From Microvirga sp. TS319 (GTDB taxonomy: Bacteria > Pseudomonadota > Alphaproteobacteria > Rhizobiales > Beijerinckiaceae), in NCBI RefSeq assembly GCF_041276405.1, contig NZ_JBGGGT010000002.1:2767001-2831000 (forward strand): a stretch of DNA of 64,000 bases, read 5' to 3'. This document shows positions 8,788 to 19,066 of the stretch, in pieces. A program made the translations under genes and the position numbers. Under the pieces are notes generated by a model that had not been told where the DNA came from, ran no database searches, and saw nothing but the letters and a program-made list of their open reading frames with translations. How positions within the stretch are numbered: the stretch's first letter is position 1; each line of letters starts with the position of its first letter.

Positions 8788-9960
8788 ATGCTGCCGAACG
8801 CCGCCCAAAGCTTCAATTTCGACCTCGGCGAGACCGCCGACGCGATCCGTGAAACCGTGCGCGACTTCGCGCAGGAGAAGATCGCCCCGCGCGCCGAGGA
8901 GATCGACCGCACGAACCAGTTCCCGCGCGATCTCTGGCCCCAGATGGGCGACCTTGGCCTCCACGGCATCACCGTCGAGGAGGAATACGGCGGCACCGGC
9001 CTGGGCTATCTCGAGCACGTGATCGCCATGGAGGAAATCTCCCGCGCCTCGGCGTCCGTCGGCCTCTCCTACGGGGCGCATTCCAACCTCTGCGTCAACC
9101 AGATCCGCCGCAACGGCACGGACGACCAGAAGCGCCGCTACCTGCCGAAGCTCATCTCCGGCGAGCATGTGGGCGCGCTGGCGATGTCGGAGCCCGGCTC
9201 GGGCTCCGACGTGGTCTCCATGCGCACCCGCGCGGAGAAGCGCGGCGACCGTTACGTGCTCAACGGCAACAAGATGTGGATCACCAACGGTCCGAGCGCC
9301 GAGACGCTCGTGGTCTACGCCAAGACGGACCCGGAGGCAGGTGCGCGCGGCATCACGGCCTTTCTCATCGAGAAGGATTTCAAAGGCTTTTCCACGCACC
9401 AGAAGCTCGACAAGCTCGGCATGCGGGGCTCCGACACCTGCGAACTGGTCTTCGAGGATTGCGAGGTGCCCGAGGAGAACGTGCTGGGACAGGTCGGCAA
9501 GGGCGTGAACGTGCTCATGTCCGGTCTCGACTACGAACGCGCCGTGCTCGCCGCCGGCCCCTTGGGCATCATGCAGGCCTGCATGGACGTGGTGTTTCCC
9601 TATATTCACGAGCGCAAGCAGTTCGGCCAGTCCATCGGCGAGTTCCAGCTCGTTCAGGGCAAGGTGGCCGACATGTACGTGACCATGAACGCCGCGAAGG
9701 CCTATGTCTATGCGGTGGCGAAGGCCTGCGACCGGAGCGAGACCACCCGCGAGGACGCCGCCGGGGCGATCCTCTACGCGGCCGAGAAGGCCACGCAATG
9801 CGCCCTCGACGCCATCCAGCTCCTCGGCGGAAACGGCTACATCAACGATTACCCGACGGGCCGCCTTCTGCGCGACGCAAAGCTCTACGAGATCGGCGCG
9901 GGCACCAGCGAGATCCGTCGCATGCTGATCGGTCGCGAGCTGTTCGCGAAGACCGCATAG
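8788..9960 (+). CDS. ivd: isovaleryl-CoA dehydrogenase
   Basis: This 390-residue FAD enzyme converts isovaleryl-CoA to 3-methylcrotonyl-CoA in leucine breakdown, passing electrons to ETF. It has the acyl-CoA dehydrogenase layout: an all-alpha N domain, a middle beta domain with [11 protein letters not shown] and WITNGP, and a C-terminal helical domain. The catalytic base is in [11 protein letters not shown] (Glu250), the helix-G position used by isovaleryl-type enzymes rather than the later position of medium-chain enzymes. The C-terminal [17 protein letters not shown] is also typical. The ATG follows AGGAGGAAACAGGA. The next pathway enzyme is represented by mccB at the left edge. Confidence 0.92.
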   Translation: MLPNAAQSFNFDLGETADAIRETVRDFAQEKIAPRAEEIDRTNQFPRDLWPQMGDLGLHGITVEEEYGGTGLGYLEHVIAMEEISRASASVGLSYGAHSNLCVNQIRRNGTDDQKRRYLPKLISGEHVGALAMSEPGSGSDVVSMRTRAEKRGDRYVLNGNKMWITNGPSAETLVVYAKTDPEAGARGITAFLIEKDFKGFSTHQKLDKLGMRGSDTCELVFEDCEVPEENVLGQVGKGVNVLMSGLDYERAVLAAGPLGIMQACMDVVFPYIHERKQFGQSIGEFQLVQGKVADMYVTMNAAKAYVYAVAKACDRSETTREDAAGAILYAAEKATQCALDAIQLLGGNGYINDYPTGRLLRDAKLYEIGAGTSEIRRMLIGRELFAKTA

Positions 9961-10030
9961 GTCACGCCGTCGCCCGCATCGGAAAGACGCGAAGGCGCTC
10001 CTTGTGAGCCGCGCGGGCGAGATCGGGCCT

Positions 10031-10138
10031 GGAGCATCGGACGCGGGACGTGGGAACCGGTTTTGCGTTCGATGCTCCTCCTAGAGGAGCGCATCGTTCT
10101 CGCGAAGAACCGGATCCATTGTTTCGCACGATGCTCTA
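10031..10138. repeat. dispersed palindromic repeat, two-unit locus
   Basis: Unit 1 runs GGAGCATCGGACGCGGG to TTCGATGCTCC and has a GTGGGAACCGGTTTTGC core. Unit 2 runs GAGCGCATCGTTCTCGCG to CGCACGATGCTCTA. The final CTA is the complement of the stop codon of the minus-strand gene that follows. Confidence 0.85.
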
Positions 10139-11716
10139 AGACGGCTTGCGGACCTTGTAGAGCTGGAACCCACGCCCGTTATGCATGATCTGCAGCAGGT
10201 CCGGCGCCGGATTGGCCGTCTCGTCGGGGTCGGTGCCGAGCACGATTAGATAATCGTAGAAGTCCGGCCAGCGGTCCCAGTAATGCGGCCCGTCGGCCGA
10301 AGCCCCCTGCTCGTCCGCATCGACGATCACGCGGCTGATGGTCGGCGTGTCGCCGTCTTCCGTATCCACATGCGCGGCGTGGCCTGCGCGGGCGCGCAGG
10401 ATCTGCTTGCCCGGAACGACGAACAGCCGCGACACCAGGGCGGACCTCTCGATTACGGCCAGATTGGGCGCATGCGACAGCGCCGCGTCGACGGCTCCCT
10501 CGGCGGGATCGTCCGCCTGGGTGACGAGCAGCCGCGAGCCCGGCTGCATCATGCGCAGCGAGGTCCTGAGCTCCAGCAGGGGCTGTGAGAGGGCGACCCA
10601 ATGGGCGGAGACGTCGACGATGCGAAACGCGATGGCGACGAGGCAGATCGCGAAGAAGGCGTTGTGGTTTTCGAGCTTCTTCAGGTCGACCGAGATGAAG
10701 CCCAGGCTCATGAAGAAGATGCCAACGACGAGCCGCTGATCCGCCATCCATGAGCCGAACGCCATGCGGGGCATCGCCAGGAAGGCGATCGTCAGGATGC
10801 CCGCCACGATCACGCCCGCCGGATGGAACCGAACCAGCCCGCGGCGGATGGCGATCCCGATCGCAGCCGCGATGAGAATGAGGAACGGGATGTCGGTAAA
10901 GTCCGAATAGACCGAGAAGAAGAGCGTGATCGCCTCGAACTTCCCTTGCGATTCCCAGACGATGTCGTGCGAGAGTCCCCATGTGGGGCTCGTGACGAGA
11001 AGATAGAGGAAAGGCAGGAACGGCAAGCCGAGGGCGAGTGCGCTCTTCACGAGAGGCATCGGCCGCCAGCCCTTTTGCGTCCACAACCGCCAGAACTCGA
11101 AGCTTCCGATGCCAAGGCCATAGAGGCCCAGCGCCGAGAGGTGACAGACGTAGAGCACGGCGCAGAACGCCACGCTGACCACGGCTCTGACGAGCCAGTG
11201 CCTTTCACCGAGGGCCATCCAGGCGGCGAGGCCGAAAACGGCGACGCCGACGCCGAACAGGTAGTTCATCAGGCCCGTGAACAGAAAGCCGTTATAGACG
11301 AAGAGGCCGCCCACGAGCGGCCAGGCGGACCAGCGGCCGTTGAGGACCCTCTGCAGCACGACCGGCCCGAGCAGCATGAGAAGAAGCGTCAGTCCGACGA
11401 AGACCCGTCCCGCGGTATAGACCCCGAGGAGCGGCGTCAGCGGCGGCACGATCAGGTCCATGATGAGGTTCGGAACCGGCGCCCAGGCCGCCTCGTAGAA
11501 CCGGGACAAGGCCTCGTTGCCGGGAAGGCTTGCGAGGGCGTGCATCCGCGCCAGGTGGTTGGGGTAATCTTCCAGAGGCGGCACGAGGGCATAGAAGAGC
11601 GGCAGGAGGATCAGCGCCGCCACCAGCCCGATCTGCTTGAACACGACCCAGGAACGTTCGCCGCCTGCATCGGCATCGGCCGCCACAGCGATGCCGCCTC
11701 TCTTGTACTTCGTCAT
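10136..11716 (-). CDS. polytopic inner-membrane protein, GT-C glycosyltransferase-like
   Basis: This 526-residue protein has roughly ten to twelve membrane helices over residues 25-400 and a soluble C-terminal part of about 120 residues. The first loop carries PPLEDYPNHLARMHAL; an acidic DYPNH-type motif at that point is seen in GT-C type membrane glycosyltransferase families. The ATG at 11716 is preceded by GAGGGGCCGAG, so the frame open up to 11776 is not used. It stands alone and the stop codon lies in a dispersed repeat. The substrate is unknown. A sugar-phosphate-lipid transferase role is only a suggestion. Confidence 0.6.
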   Translation of the reverse strand: MTKYKRGGIAVAADADAGGERSWVVFKQIGLVAALILLPLFYALVPPLEDYPNHLARMHALASLPGNEALSRFYEAAWAPVPNLIMDLIVPPLTPLLGVYTAGRVFVGLTLLLMLLGPVVLQRVLNGRWSAWPLVGGLFVYNGFLFTGLMNYLFGVGVAVFGLAAWMALGERHWLVRAVVSVAFCAVLYVCHLSALGLYGLGIGSFEFWRLWTQKGWRPMPLVKSALALGLPFLPFLYLLVTSPTWGLSHDIVWESQGKFEAITLFFSVYSDFTDIPFLILIAAAIGIAIRRGLVRFHPAGVIVAGILTIAFLAMPRMAFGSWMADQRLVVGIFFMSLGFISVDLKKLENHNAFFAICLVAIAFRIVDVSAHWVALSQPLLELRTSLRMMQPGSRLLVTQADDPAEGAVDAALSHAPNLAVIERSALVSRLFVVPGKQILRARAGHAAHVDTEDGDTPTISRVIVDADEQGASADGPHYWDRWPDFYDYLIVLGTDPDETANPAPDLLQIMHNGRGFQLYKVRKPS

Positions 11717-12061
11717 CTCGGCCCCTCGACAGCCGCTTTTCGAACGCATCGCGACTCGGCTTACGGCGACGGTCATAAGAACCCGCCGCCTGCCAAGGTC
11801 AACTGGTCATTCAGAGCGAGTTGATGCGGAAACGGAGGAGAAGACCGAGATGCGGCATTTTGCTCGGATCGTCCGTACGTCCCGCGTGATGGCCGAGCCG
11901 ACGCGTCATCGGGACATGCTCAACGCGACGTGATCCCTCAGCCTCTTGCAATCGTGAAATAATGGTGCATGACAATGGCAGGGCTTGCGGAGGCATCTCT
12001 CGCGGTGGCGTTCCGCGCGCTCGCCCGCTATGAGTAGCTATCCTAACGTCAGGAAACTCTC
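11717..12061. other. divergent intergenic region without recognised gene
   Basis: These 345 bases separate the minus-strand membrane protein from the plus-strand RraA-like gene and should hold both promoters. I see no hairpin with a T-run, no repeat element and no convincing promoter boxes. Confidence 0.5.
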
Positions 12062-12763
12062 ATGACTCTCGACAAGACGATCGCCGACGCCCTGCGCGCC
12101 GCCTCCACCGCCACGATCACCACCGTGCTGCTGAAGAAGGGCGTCCGCCGCTGCTGGATGAAGGGGCCGATGCCAGCCTTCAACGCGACGGAGAAGATGG
12201 TGGGCCGCGCCTTCACGCTTCGCTTCGTTCCCGCCCGCGAAGATCTGGCGACGCCCGAGTCCTGGGCCTCTCCGATCTCGACGCGCGCGGCCATCGAGGC
12301 CATGCCCGAGGGTTGCATCGCGGTCGTCGATTCCATGGGCGTGACCGATGCCGGCATCTTCGGCGATATCCTCACGGCCCGCATGGAAAAGCGCGGCGTC
12401 GCGGCGCTCGTCACGGACGGCGCCGTGCGTGATGCGGTCGGCGTCGAGGGCACGAATCTTCCGGTCTGGTGCGCGGGCGTCGCCGCGCCGCCTTCGGTGG
12501 CGGGCCTCACCTTCGTCGGCTGGCAGGAGCCCATCGGTTGCGGCGGCGTCGCGATCTTCCCCGACGACGTGATCGTCGCGGACCGCGACGGCGTGGTGGT
12601 CATTCCCGCCGCCCTCGTCGAGGATGTGGCGAAAGCCGCCGTCGAGCAGGAACGCTACGAGTTGTGGGTCATGCGCGAAGTGGAGAAGGGCGTTCCCCTC
12701 CCCGGGCTCTACCCGCCGAACGCGGAGACGAAGGCCCGCTACGAGGCCGAGTCCAAGGTTTAA
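12062..12763 (+). CDS. RraA-like / HMG-aldolase family protein
   Basis: This 233-residue protein belongs to the RraA fold. It shows the family glycine and Asp/Arg signatures: MGVTDAGIFGDIL, the ligand loop ALVTDGAVRDAVGVEG and the C-terminal VIVADRDGVVVIP. Family members are either inhibitors of RNase E or metal-dependent 4-hydroxy-4-methyl-2-oxoglutarate/oxaloacetate aldolases. The GAVRDA segment with conserved Arg-Asp fits the aldolase type better. The next gene starts 23 bases downstream. The substrate cannot be set from sequence alone. Confidence 0.75.
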   Translation: MTLDKTIADALRAASTATITTVLLKKGVRRCWMKGPMPAFNATEKMVGRAFTLRFVPAREDLATPESWASPISTRAAIEAMPEGCIAVVDSMGVTDAGIFGDILTARMEKRGVAALVTDGAVRDAVGVEGTNLPVWCAGVAAPPSVAGLTFVGWQEPIGCGGVAIFPDDVIVADRDGVVVIPAALVEDVAKAAVEQERYELWVMREVEKGVPLPGLYPPNAETKARYEAESKV

Positions 12764-12786
12764 CCCCCAACGCAGAAGGATGGCTG

Positions 12787-13620
12787 GTGTTTTACTACGT
12801 CTCTAAGATCGCCTGGTTCTTCGCCACGCCGTCCAACCTGCTTCTCAGCCTGATCCTGCTGAGCCTCCTCGTCGCGCTGGTGCGCCGCCTGCGGGGATTC
12901 GGACTGGGCCTTGCGATCGTCGCCACGGTAGCGACGATCGCGCTCGGGCTCCTGCCCGTCGCCACCTTTCTCATGGCGCCACTGGAAGAGCGCTTTCCTC
13001 AGTTTCAGGACGACGGAAAGCCGGTGGATGGAATCATCCTGCTCGGCGGCGCCATCGATGCGTCGGACTCCGTTTCGCGCGGACAGATCGCCGCCAACGA
13101 GGCGGCGGAGCGCATTCTCGACACGATCCAGCTCGCCCATCGCTATCCGCAGGCGCGCATCCTGATTTCCGGCGGCGGCGGCACGGTGTTCGGCGACGGC
13201 GTCGACGAGGCGCCCGTCGTCGCGGATTACTTCAAGAGCATCGGCATCGACCCGGCCCGCTTCATCATCGAGGACCGCTCGCGCACGACGGCGGAAAACG
13301 CGCTCTATTCGCGCGCGCTCGTGCAGCCCAAGGACGGCGAGCGCTGGCTTCTCGTGACCTCGGCGTGGCACATGCCCCGCGCTGTGGGGGTCTTCGACAA
13401 GGTGGGCTTTCCCGTCACTCCCTATCCGGTGGATTTCCGGACCGGTGGCGGCGCGAACAATCTCTACATCTTCGCGTCTATTTCCGACGGATTGCGGCGG
13501 CTCGATGTGGTGGCGAAGGAATGGGCCGGGCTCGTCGGTTATTACCTGGCGGGCCGCATGAACGTGCTGTTCCCGGCTCCTCACGCCTCCCCATCGGCGG
13601 CGGGAAGCGCGAGCCTGTAG
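12787..13620 (+). CDS. YdcF/ElyC-like DUF218 membrane protein
   Basis: The protein has 277 residues, with two N-terminal membrane helices (about residues 8-60) and a DUF218 domain: GIILLGGAID, RILISGGGG, FIIEDRSRTTAEN and LLVTSAWHMPRAVGVF. E. coli relatives (ElyC, SanA, YdcF) act in envelope integrity. The start is a GTG at 12787, preceded by AGAAGGA at 7 bases; no ATG in frame fits better. It follows the RraA-like gene closely and its last 40 bases overlap the convergent DUF3253 gene. Confidence 0.8.
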   Translation: MFYYVSKIAWFFATPSNLLLSLILLSLLVALVRRLRGFGLGLAIVATVATIALGLLPVATFLMAPLEERFPQFQDDGKPVDGIILLGGAIDASDSVSRGQIAANEAAERILDTIQLAHRYPQARILISGGGGTVFGDGVDEAPVVADYFKSIGIDPARFIIEDRSRTTAENALYSRALVQPKDGERWLLVTSAWHMPRAVGVFDKVGFPVTPYPVDFRTGGGANNLYIFASISDGLRRLDVVAKEWAGLVGYYLAGRMNVLFPAPHASPSAAGSASL

Positions 13621-13862
13621 GTTCCGCGAAAATCGTCGGGGTCGACCGGACGGCCCTTGCGCAGAATCACGATCCGCCCCTCCTTCATCAGGCGCACGGC
13701 CACCTTCCGCACCGGCTGCATGAGAGGGCCCCAGCCTTCCGGCTGGTTGCCGCCGACCGCCTGAGCGACATCGGCGGGTCCGATGGTCTTGCCCGGTCCG
13801 CGCTCCTCAAGGAGCGAGAGCAGGACAGTTTCGAGGTCTTCCGGTTTCGCGTCTTTAATCAT
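13581..13862 (-). CDS. DUF3253 domain protein
   Basis: This small protein of 93 residues is a likely winged-helix type domain. It contains IGPADVAQAVGG, EGWGPLMQPVRKVAVRLMKEGRIVILRKGRPVDPDDFRG-type sequence, which is the DUF3253 pattern (basic helix, then RKG-PVDP). The ATG at 13862 overlaps the end of the DUF599 gene (ATGATTAA), so translation is probably coupled. A longer start at 13886 is less likely. Its 3' end overlaps the convergent YdcF-like gene. The function is unknown. Confidence 0.75.
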   Translation of the reverse strand: MIKDAKPEDLETVLLSLLEERGPGKTIGPADVAQAVGGNQPEGWGPLMQPVRKVAVRLMKEGRIVILRKGRPVDPDDFRGTYRLALPAADGEA

Positions 13863-14547
13863 GCTCGTGTCCCAAGGCGGCGTCATGCGCGTCGGATATG
13901 AATTGACGGCGCCACATGACGAACAGAACCGCTGCCGTCGCGGCGATGAACAGATAGGCGCCGATGAACCAGCCGAGATAGGCGAGCGAGAAGAAAAAGG
14001 CCCGCTGTCCCCGGTTGAAATGCTTGCCGGCGACCACGTTCATGGCGGCGGCCTGGCGCGCCACGGCAAGCGCCTCCTCCCGGTTTCCGTCCTTCAGGAT
14101 GGGGACGGAGCCGACGATGATGGCCATGTAGTTGAACAGGCGGTACGACCAGGCGAACTTGAAGAAGGCATAGACGAAGATGATCGCGAGGCCGATCACC
14201 TTCACCTCCCAGGCGAGGCGCGTCATCGGAGGGCCGAAGGGCAGCTCGCCGAAGATCGGCAGAACCTCGTCCGCCGAGCGCAGAAGCGCCAGCACGCCGC
14301 CGATTGCGATCAGGGAGGTGGAGGCGAAGAAGGCCGTGCCGTTCATCAGGGAGGCCATGATCGTGGTGTCCACGATCCGGTTCTCGCGCACGACCAGCTG
14401 CTCCATCCAGCGAAAGCGATACTGATTCATGATCCTGTTGAGGCTCTTCTGTCCGGCACCGGTCAGCTCGACGGCTCCATGGTAGCCGAGCCACGCCACG
14501 ACGAAGAAGATCAGCGCCGTATAATCGACCAAGGTGAATCCGAGCAA
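13855..14547 (-). CDS. DUF599 family inner-membrane protein
   Basis: The protein has 230 residues with about four membrane helices (near 8-28, 70-92, 108-135 and 195-215). It begins LGFTLVDYTALIFFVVAWLGY and contains RENRIVDTTIMASLMNGTAFFASTS-like sequence, which is typical of DUF599. The start is a TTG at 14547 with GGGAGG seven bases upstream. It is translationally coupled to the DUF3253 gene. No function is established. Confidence 0.8.
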   Translation of the reverse strand: MLGFTLVDYTALIFFVVAWLGYHGAVELTGAGQKSLNRIMNQYRFRWMEQLVVRENRIVDTTIMASLMNGTAFFASTSLIAIGGVLALLRSADEVLPIFGELPFGPPMTRLAWEVKVIGLAIIFVYAFFKFAWSYRLFNYMAIIVGSVPILKDGNREEALAVARQAAAMNVVAGKHFNRGQRAFFFSLAYLGWFIGAYLFIAATAAVLFVMWRRQFISDAHDAALGHEHD

Positions 14548-14619
14548 ACTGCGCCTCCCGTTGACTCTGTCGCTATCATGCCCAGTTTGTTGATGGCCTC
14601 AAAGTGGAGCGAACCGGCT

Positions 14620-15027
14620 ATGCCTCAGACCATCACCCGCGGCTACAAGACATTGCTCGACGAGGCCAGCGCAAAGATCGAGACTCTGCCCATTCAGGAG
14701 GCAATCGCCCTGCATGGACGCGAGGACGTGGTGTTCGTGGATCTGCGGGACCCGCGCGAGCTGGAGCGGGAGGGCCGCATGCCCGGCGCCGTCCATTGCC
14801 CGCGCGGCATGCTCGAATTCTGGATCGATCCGGAAAGCCCCTACCACAAGCCGGTCTTCAATCAGGACAAGACCTTCGTGTTCTTCTGCGCCGCCGGATG
14901 GCGCTCCGCCCTCTCCGCGGCCACGGCGCAGGACATGGGGTTGAAGCCCGTGGCGCATGTCGAGGGCGGCTTCACGGCCTGGAAGGATGCGGGCGGTCCT
15001 GTCGAAGTCGGGGCGAAACAGGCTTAG
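14620..15027 (+). CDS. rhodanese-like sulfurtransferase
   Basis: A single-domain rhodanese of 135 residues. It contains VVFVDLRDPRELEREGRMPGA and the active loop CAAGWRS, with catalytic Cys90, followed by GLKPVAHVEGGFTAWKDAGGPV. It likely carries persulfide sulfur in the cytoplasm. The ATG at 14620 has a GGAG 10 bases upstream; an in-frame ATG at 14593 lacks a ribosome site. The stop TAG is the first codon of a dispersed repeat (TAGAGCATCG). Confidence 0.88.
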   Translation: MPQTITRGYKTLLDEASAKIETLPIQEAIALHGREDVVFVDLRDPRELEREGRMPGAVHCPRGMLEFWIDPESPYHKPVFNQDKTFVFFCAAGWRSALSAATAQDMGLKPVAHVEGGFTAWKDAGGPVEVGAKQA

Positions 15028-15240
15028 AGCATCGAACGCGGGAAGTTGGAACTGGTTTTGCGCGAAAAGACGCTCGAGACCATAGACTCGAGGAGCGCAT
15101 CGCTTGAGCGGACCCGCCGGGTCGATCCGATGCTCTCTTCTTAGACGAACGCATCGTTGCGAGCGGACCCGAAGGGCCACGTTCGTGAAAACCGGGTCCA
15201 CTTTTCGCTCGCGCGGCCCGCCTTAGTCCGCGATGCGCTA
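15025..15240. repeat. dispersed palindromic repeat array, three to four units
   Basis: This 216-base array begins TAGAGCATCGAACGCGGG at the rhodanese stop codon and ends GATGCGCTA at the acylphosphatase stop codon. Internal units carry GGAACTGGTTTTGCGCG, GAGCGCATCGCTTGAGCGG, and the longer GGACCCGAAGGGCCACG variant with AACCGGGTCCACTTTT. It fills the whole space between two convergent genes. Confidence 0.85.
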
Positions 15241-15531
15241 AGCCGTTCTGCGCACTTCGAAGCCGTTTGCGTGGTCGAGTTCGTGATCGGCGCCCTCGAC
15301 CGGCTCGACCAGCTGCACCAGGGACCCGGCCGGCCCTTCATGGCAGGCCTTGAGCATGACCTCGACCATCTCGCCCGGGCCTGAGAACACCGCCTCGACA
15401 CTGCCGTCCGCCCGGTTGCGGACCCAGCCCGTCAATCCATGCAGCTGAGCCTGGTGCTGCGTCCAGACGCGAAAGCCGACCCCCTGAACCCGTCCGTGTA
15501 TCCGCACATGAGCAATCCGGTTCGCGATCAT
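15238..15531 (-). CDS. acyP: acylphosphatase
   Basis: This 97-residue protein has the acylphosphatase signature. GRVQGVGFRVW carries the phosphate-binding Arg21, and GLTGWVRNRADGSVEAV carries Asn39. It hydrolyses acyl phosphates in the cytoplasm. Length and motif spacing are standard. It lies downstream of the gamma-glutamylcyclotransferase gene on the same strand and may be co-transcribed with it. Its TAG stop coincides with the edge of a repeat array. Confidence 0.93.
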   Translation of the reverse strand: MIANRIAHVRIHGRVQGVGFRVWTQHQAQLHGLTGWVRNRADGSVEAVFSGPGEMVEVMLKACHEGPAGSLVQLVEPVEGADHELDHANGFEVRRTA

Positions 15532-15671
15532 TGTTTCCTGCTCTCACATTACGCATGTCGGGCATCGCGCGCCGTCGAGCCCACCTTCGGTCGCATCGAA
15601 GGATCATGCAACACGGGATTCAACGCATGCCTACGGCAAAGGTTCGGGCAGGCGGAGAGGCTGCAGATATC

Positions 15672-16175
15672 CTACTTGCGGATCGTGCTCGAAGGCGCGG
15701 CCCAGAGCGGACGGACCTTCGGGGCCTGCGGGGCGGGCGCAGGCGCGCCGTGGCGGTTCGGCAGCCACGGGCCGAGGCTTCGGACGTAGTCCTCCGGCAA
15801 CCCTGCATGGATGGCCGCCTCGATGACGCCCTCCATGTAGCCGGGACGCGGCGTGCCGGGCTTGGCGCTTCGCCCGATATAGACCACGGCGCGGCGGGGC
15901 CCCTGCTCCGTGACGACCGGCTGGACCACCTTGGCGTAGAGGCCGGTCGAGAGGCTCTCATAGCGGTCGAGCGCGGGCACGTCCGCAAGCGCCAGATCCC
16001 ACACCATGCCCCAGACCGTGCGCTGCGGATCGCGCGTAACGGTCGCGTAGCCTTCATCGAAAATCATGAAGCGGTGACGCATGAGCCGCGCGATGCCGAC
16101 CGGCTTCGAGGCCGGGCAGCGCTGAAGCATCGCGACCCGGTCCATGTTGGAGCCATAGGCGAAGTAAAGGGGCAT
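15672..16175 (-). CDS. gamma-glutamylcyclotransferase family protein
   Basis: This 167-residue protein has the family start YFAYGSNMD and the acidic catalytic residue in LDRYESL (Glu73). The fold releases 5-oxoproline from gamma-glutamyl compounds. The C-terminal 30 residues are Pro/Ala-rich and probably disordered. It starts 28 bases after the pccA stop on the same strand, so it may be at the end of the pccA transcript. Substrate specificity is not visible; a gamma-glutamylamine type is possible. Confidence 0.85.
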   Translation of the reverse strand: MPLYFAYGSNMDRVAMLQRCPASKPVGIARLMRHRFMIFDEGYATVTRDPQRTVWGMVWDLALADVPALDRYESLSTGLYAKVVQPVVTEQGPRRAVVYIGRSAKPGTPRPGYMEGVIEAAIHAGLPEDYVRSLGPWLPNRHGAPAPAPQAPKVRPLWAAPSSTIRK

Positions 16176-16203
16176 GGGACCTGTCCTGCGGGACTGGCGG
16201 CTC

Positions 16204-18204
<2,001 letters not shown>

Positions 18205-18336
18205 GAGCCTCGGACGCTCCACCCACAAAAGAACTTGCCACAAAAGGACTTGGCCCCACCTCCGTTACTGCACATCGGTGCCTTGGGGAAGCAGGGCCAG
18301 GTTCAGTATTTAGGTTAGATAACGATGGGCCGGCGC

Positions 18337-18756
18337 TCAGGCGGCCGCGAGGCTCATCCGGGCCCGCTGGCGTCCGCGCATGATGAAGTCGAGGAGCGCC
18401 ACGTCCACGTAGCCCGCCTCGTCGAGAATGGCATAGGCGATGGTCATGGCGTTGCGGCTGGGGCCGCTGACCTCCAGAACGGTGGCCAGCCACAGGGCAT
18501 CGTCGTTGCTCACGACCCCATGAGGTTGCCGTTTCCATACCACGAAATCCACCACGAGCCTGGTGAGCGCCACCCCCCAGCTCTCGTCCGCCTCGACGAT
18601 GCGGTCCACGGCCAGCAGCGTCTCCACCTCCAGGCGGCTGGTGATGCCATCCCGCAGCACTTCGCCGGTGAGCGCCTTCACGGCATCGGCGGAAATGAAA
18701 TTGCAATCCGCGGCATTGTCGATGAACTGGCGAAGGCTGTCCTTCATCATCCCCAT
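18337..18756 (-). CDS. conserved hypothetical protein next to pccA
   Basis: A 139-residue soluble, mostly helical protein with no signal peptide or membrane segment. It begins MMKDSLRQFIDNAADCNFIS and has an acidic/hydrophobic helix pattern (EVETLLAVDRIVEADESWG). The ATG at 18756 follows GGAGGGAGCC, a strong ribosome site. It lies 132 bases upstream of pccA on the same strand and may be co-transcribed. I recognise no domain. A TerB-like helical bundle (acidic, about 140 residues) is one possibility, unproven. Confidence 0.65.
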   Translation of the reverse strand: MGMMKDSLRQFIDNAADCNFISADAVKALTGEVLRDGITSRLEVETLLAVDRIVEADESWGVALTRLVVDFVVWKRQPHGVVSNDDALWLATVLEVSGPSRNAMTIAYAILDEAGYVDVALLDFIMRGRQRARMSLAAA

Positions 18757-19066
18757 GGCTCCCTCCGGCCCTCATCTGCGACAGGCCGGTCGATCTCTTG
18801 CGTGGGATGAGTTTCACACGGGCGGCAGCGTAAACCGTTAACGCGAAATGCTGAATCGCCGTTGAGGTTAAGCCTTGCTGAGACTTTTTGGTTGCCGGTT
18901 TCTTAGTCGCCCCGAATTTCGAGCAGCCATGCGGATTTGAATGCGGGGCTCCATGTCGCTTGCATTCCCGCAAGATCGCCCTTTCCGCACTCCCTTCCGC
19001 ACCGATGGTACATATCTTGGCGTCATGCGGCGCGCTTTTCGCTGCCGCTCGTTAAGGAACACGCTC
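18757..19066. other. divergent intergenic region
   Basis: These 310 bases lie between the minus-strand hypothetical gene and mhqO-like on the plus strand. An AT-richer part (18835-18905) contains CCGTTAACG and GAGACTTTTTGGTTG. Promoters for both directions should lie here, but I cannot place boxes with confidence. Confidence 0.45.

Noticed and set aside
13783..14619. N-terminal extension of the rhodanese frame back to 13783
   Set aside because: It runs antisense through DUF599 and DUF3253. The rhodanese domain begins after 14620, where a ribosome site is present.
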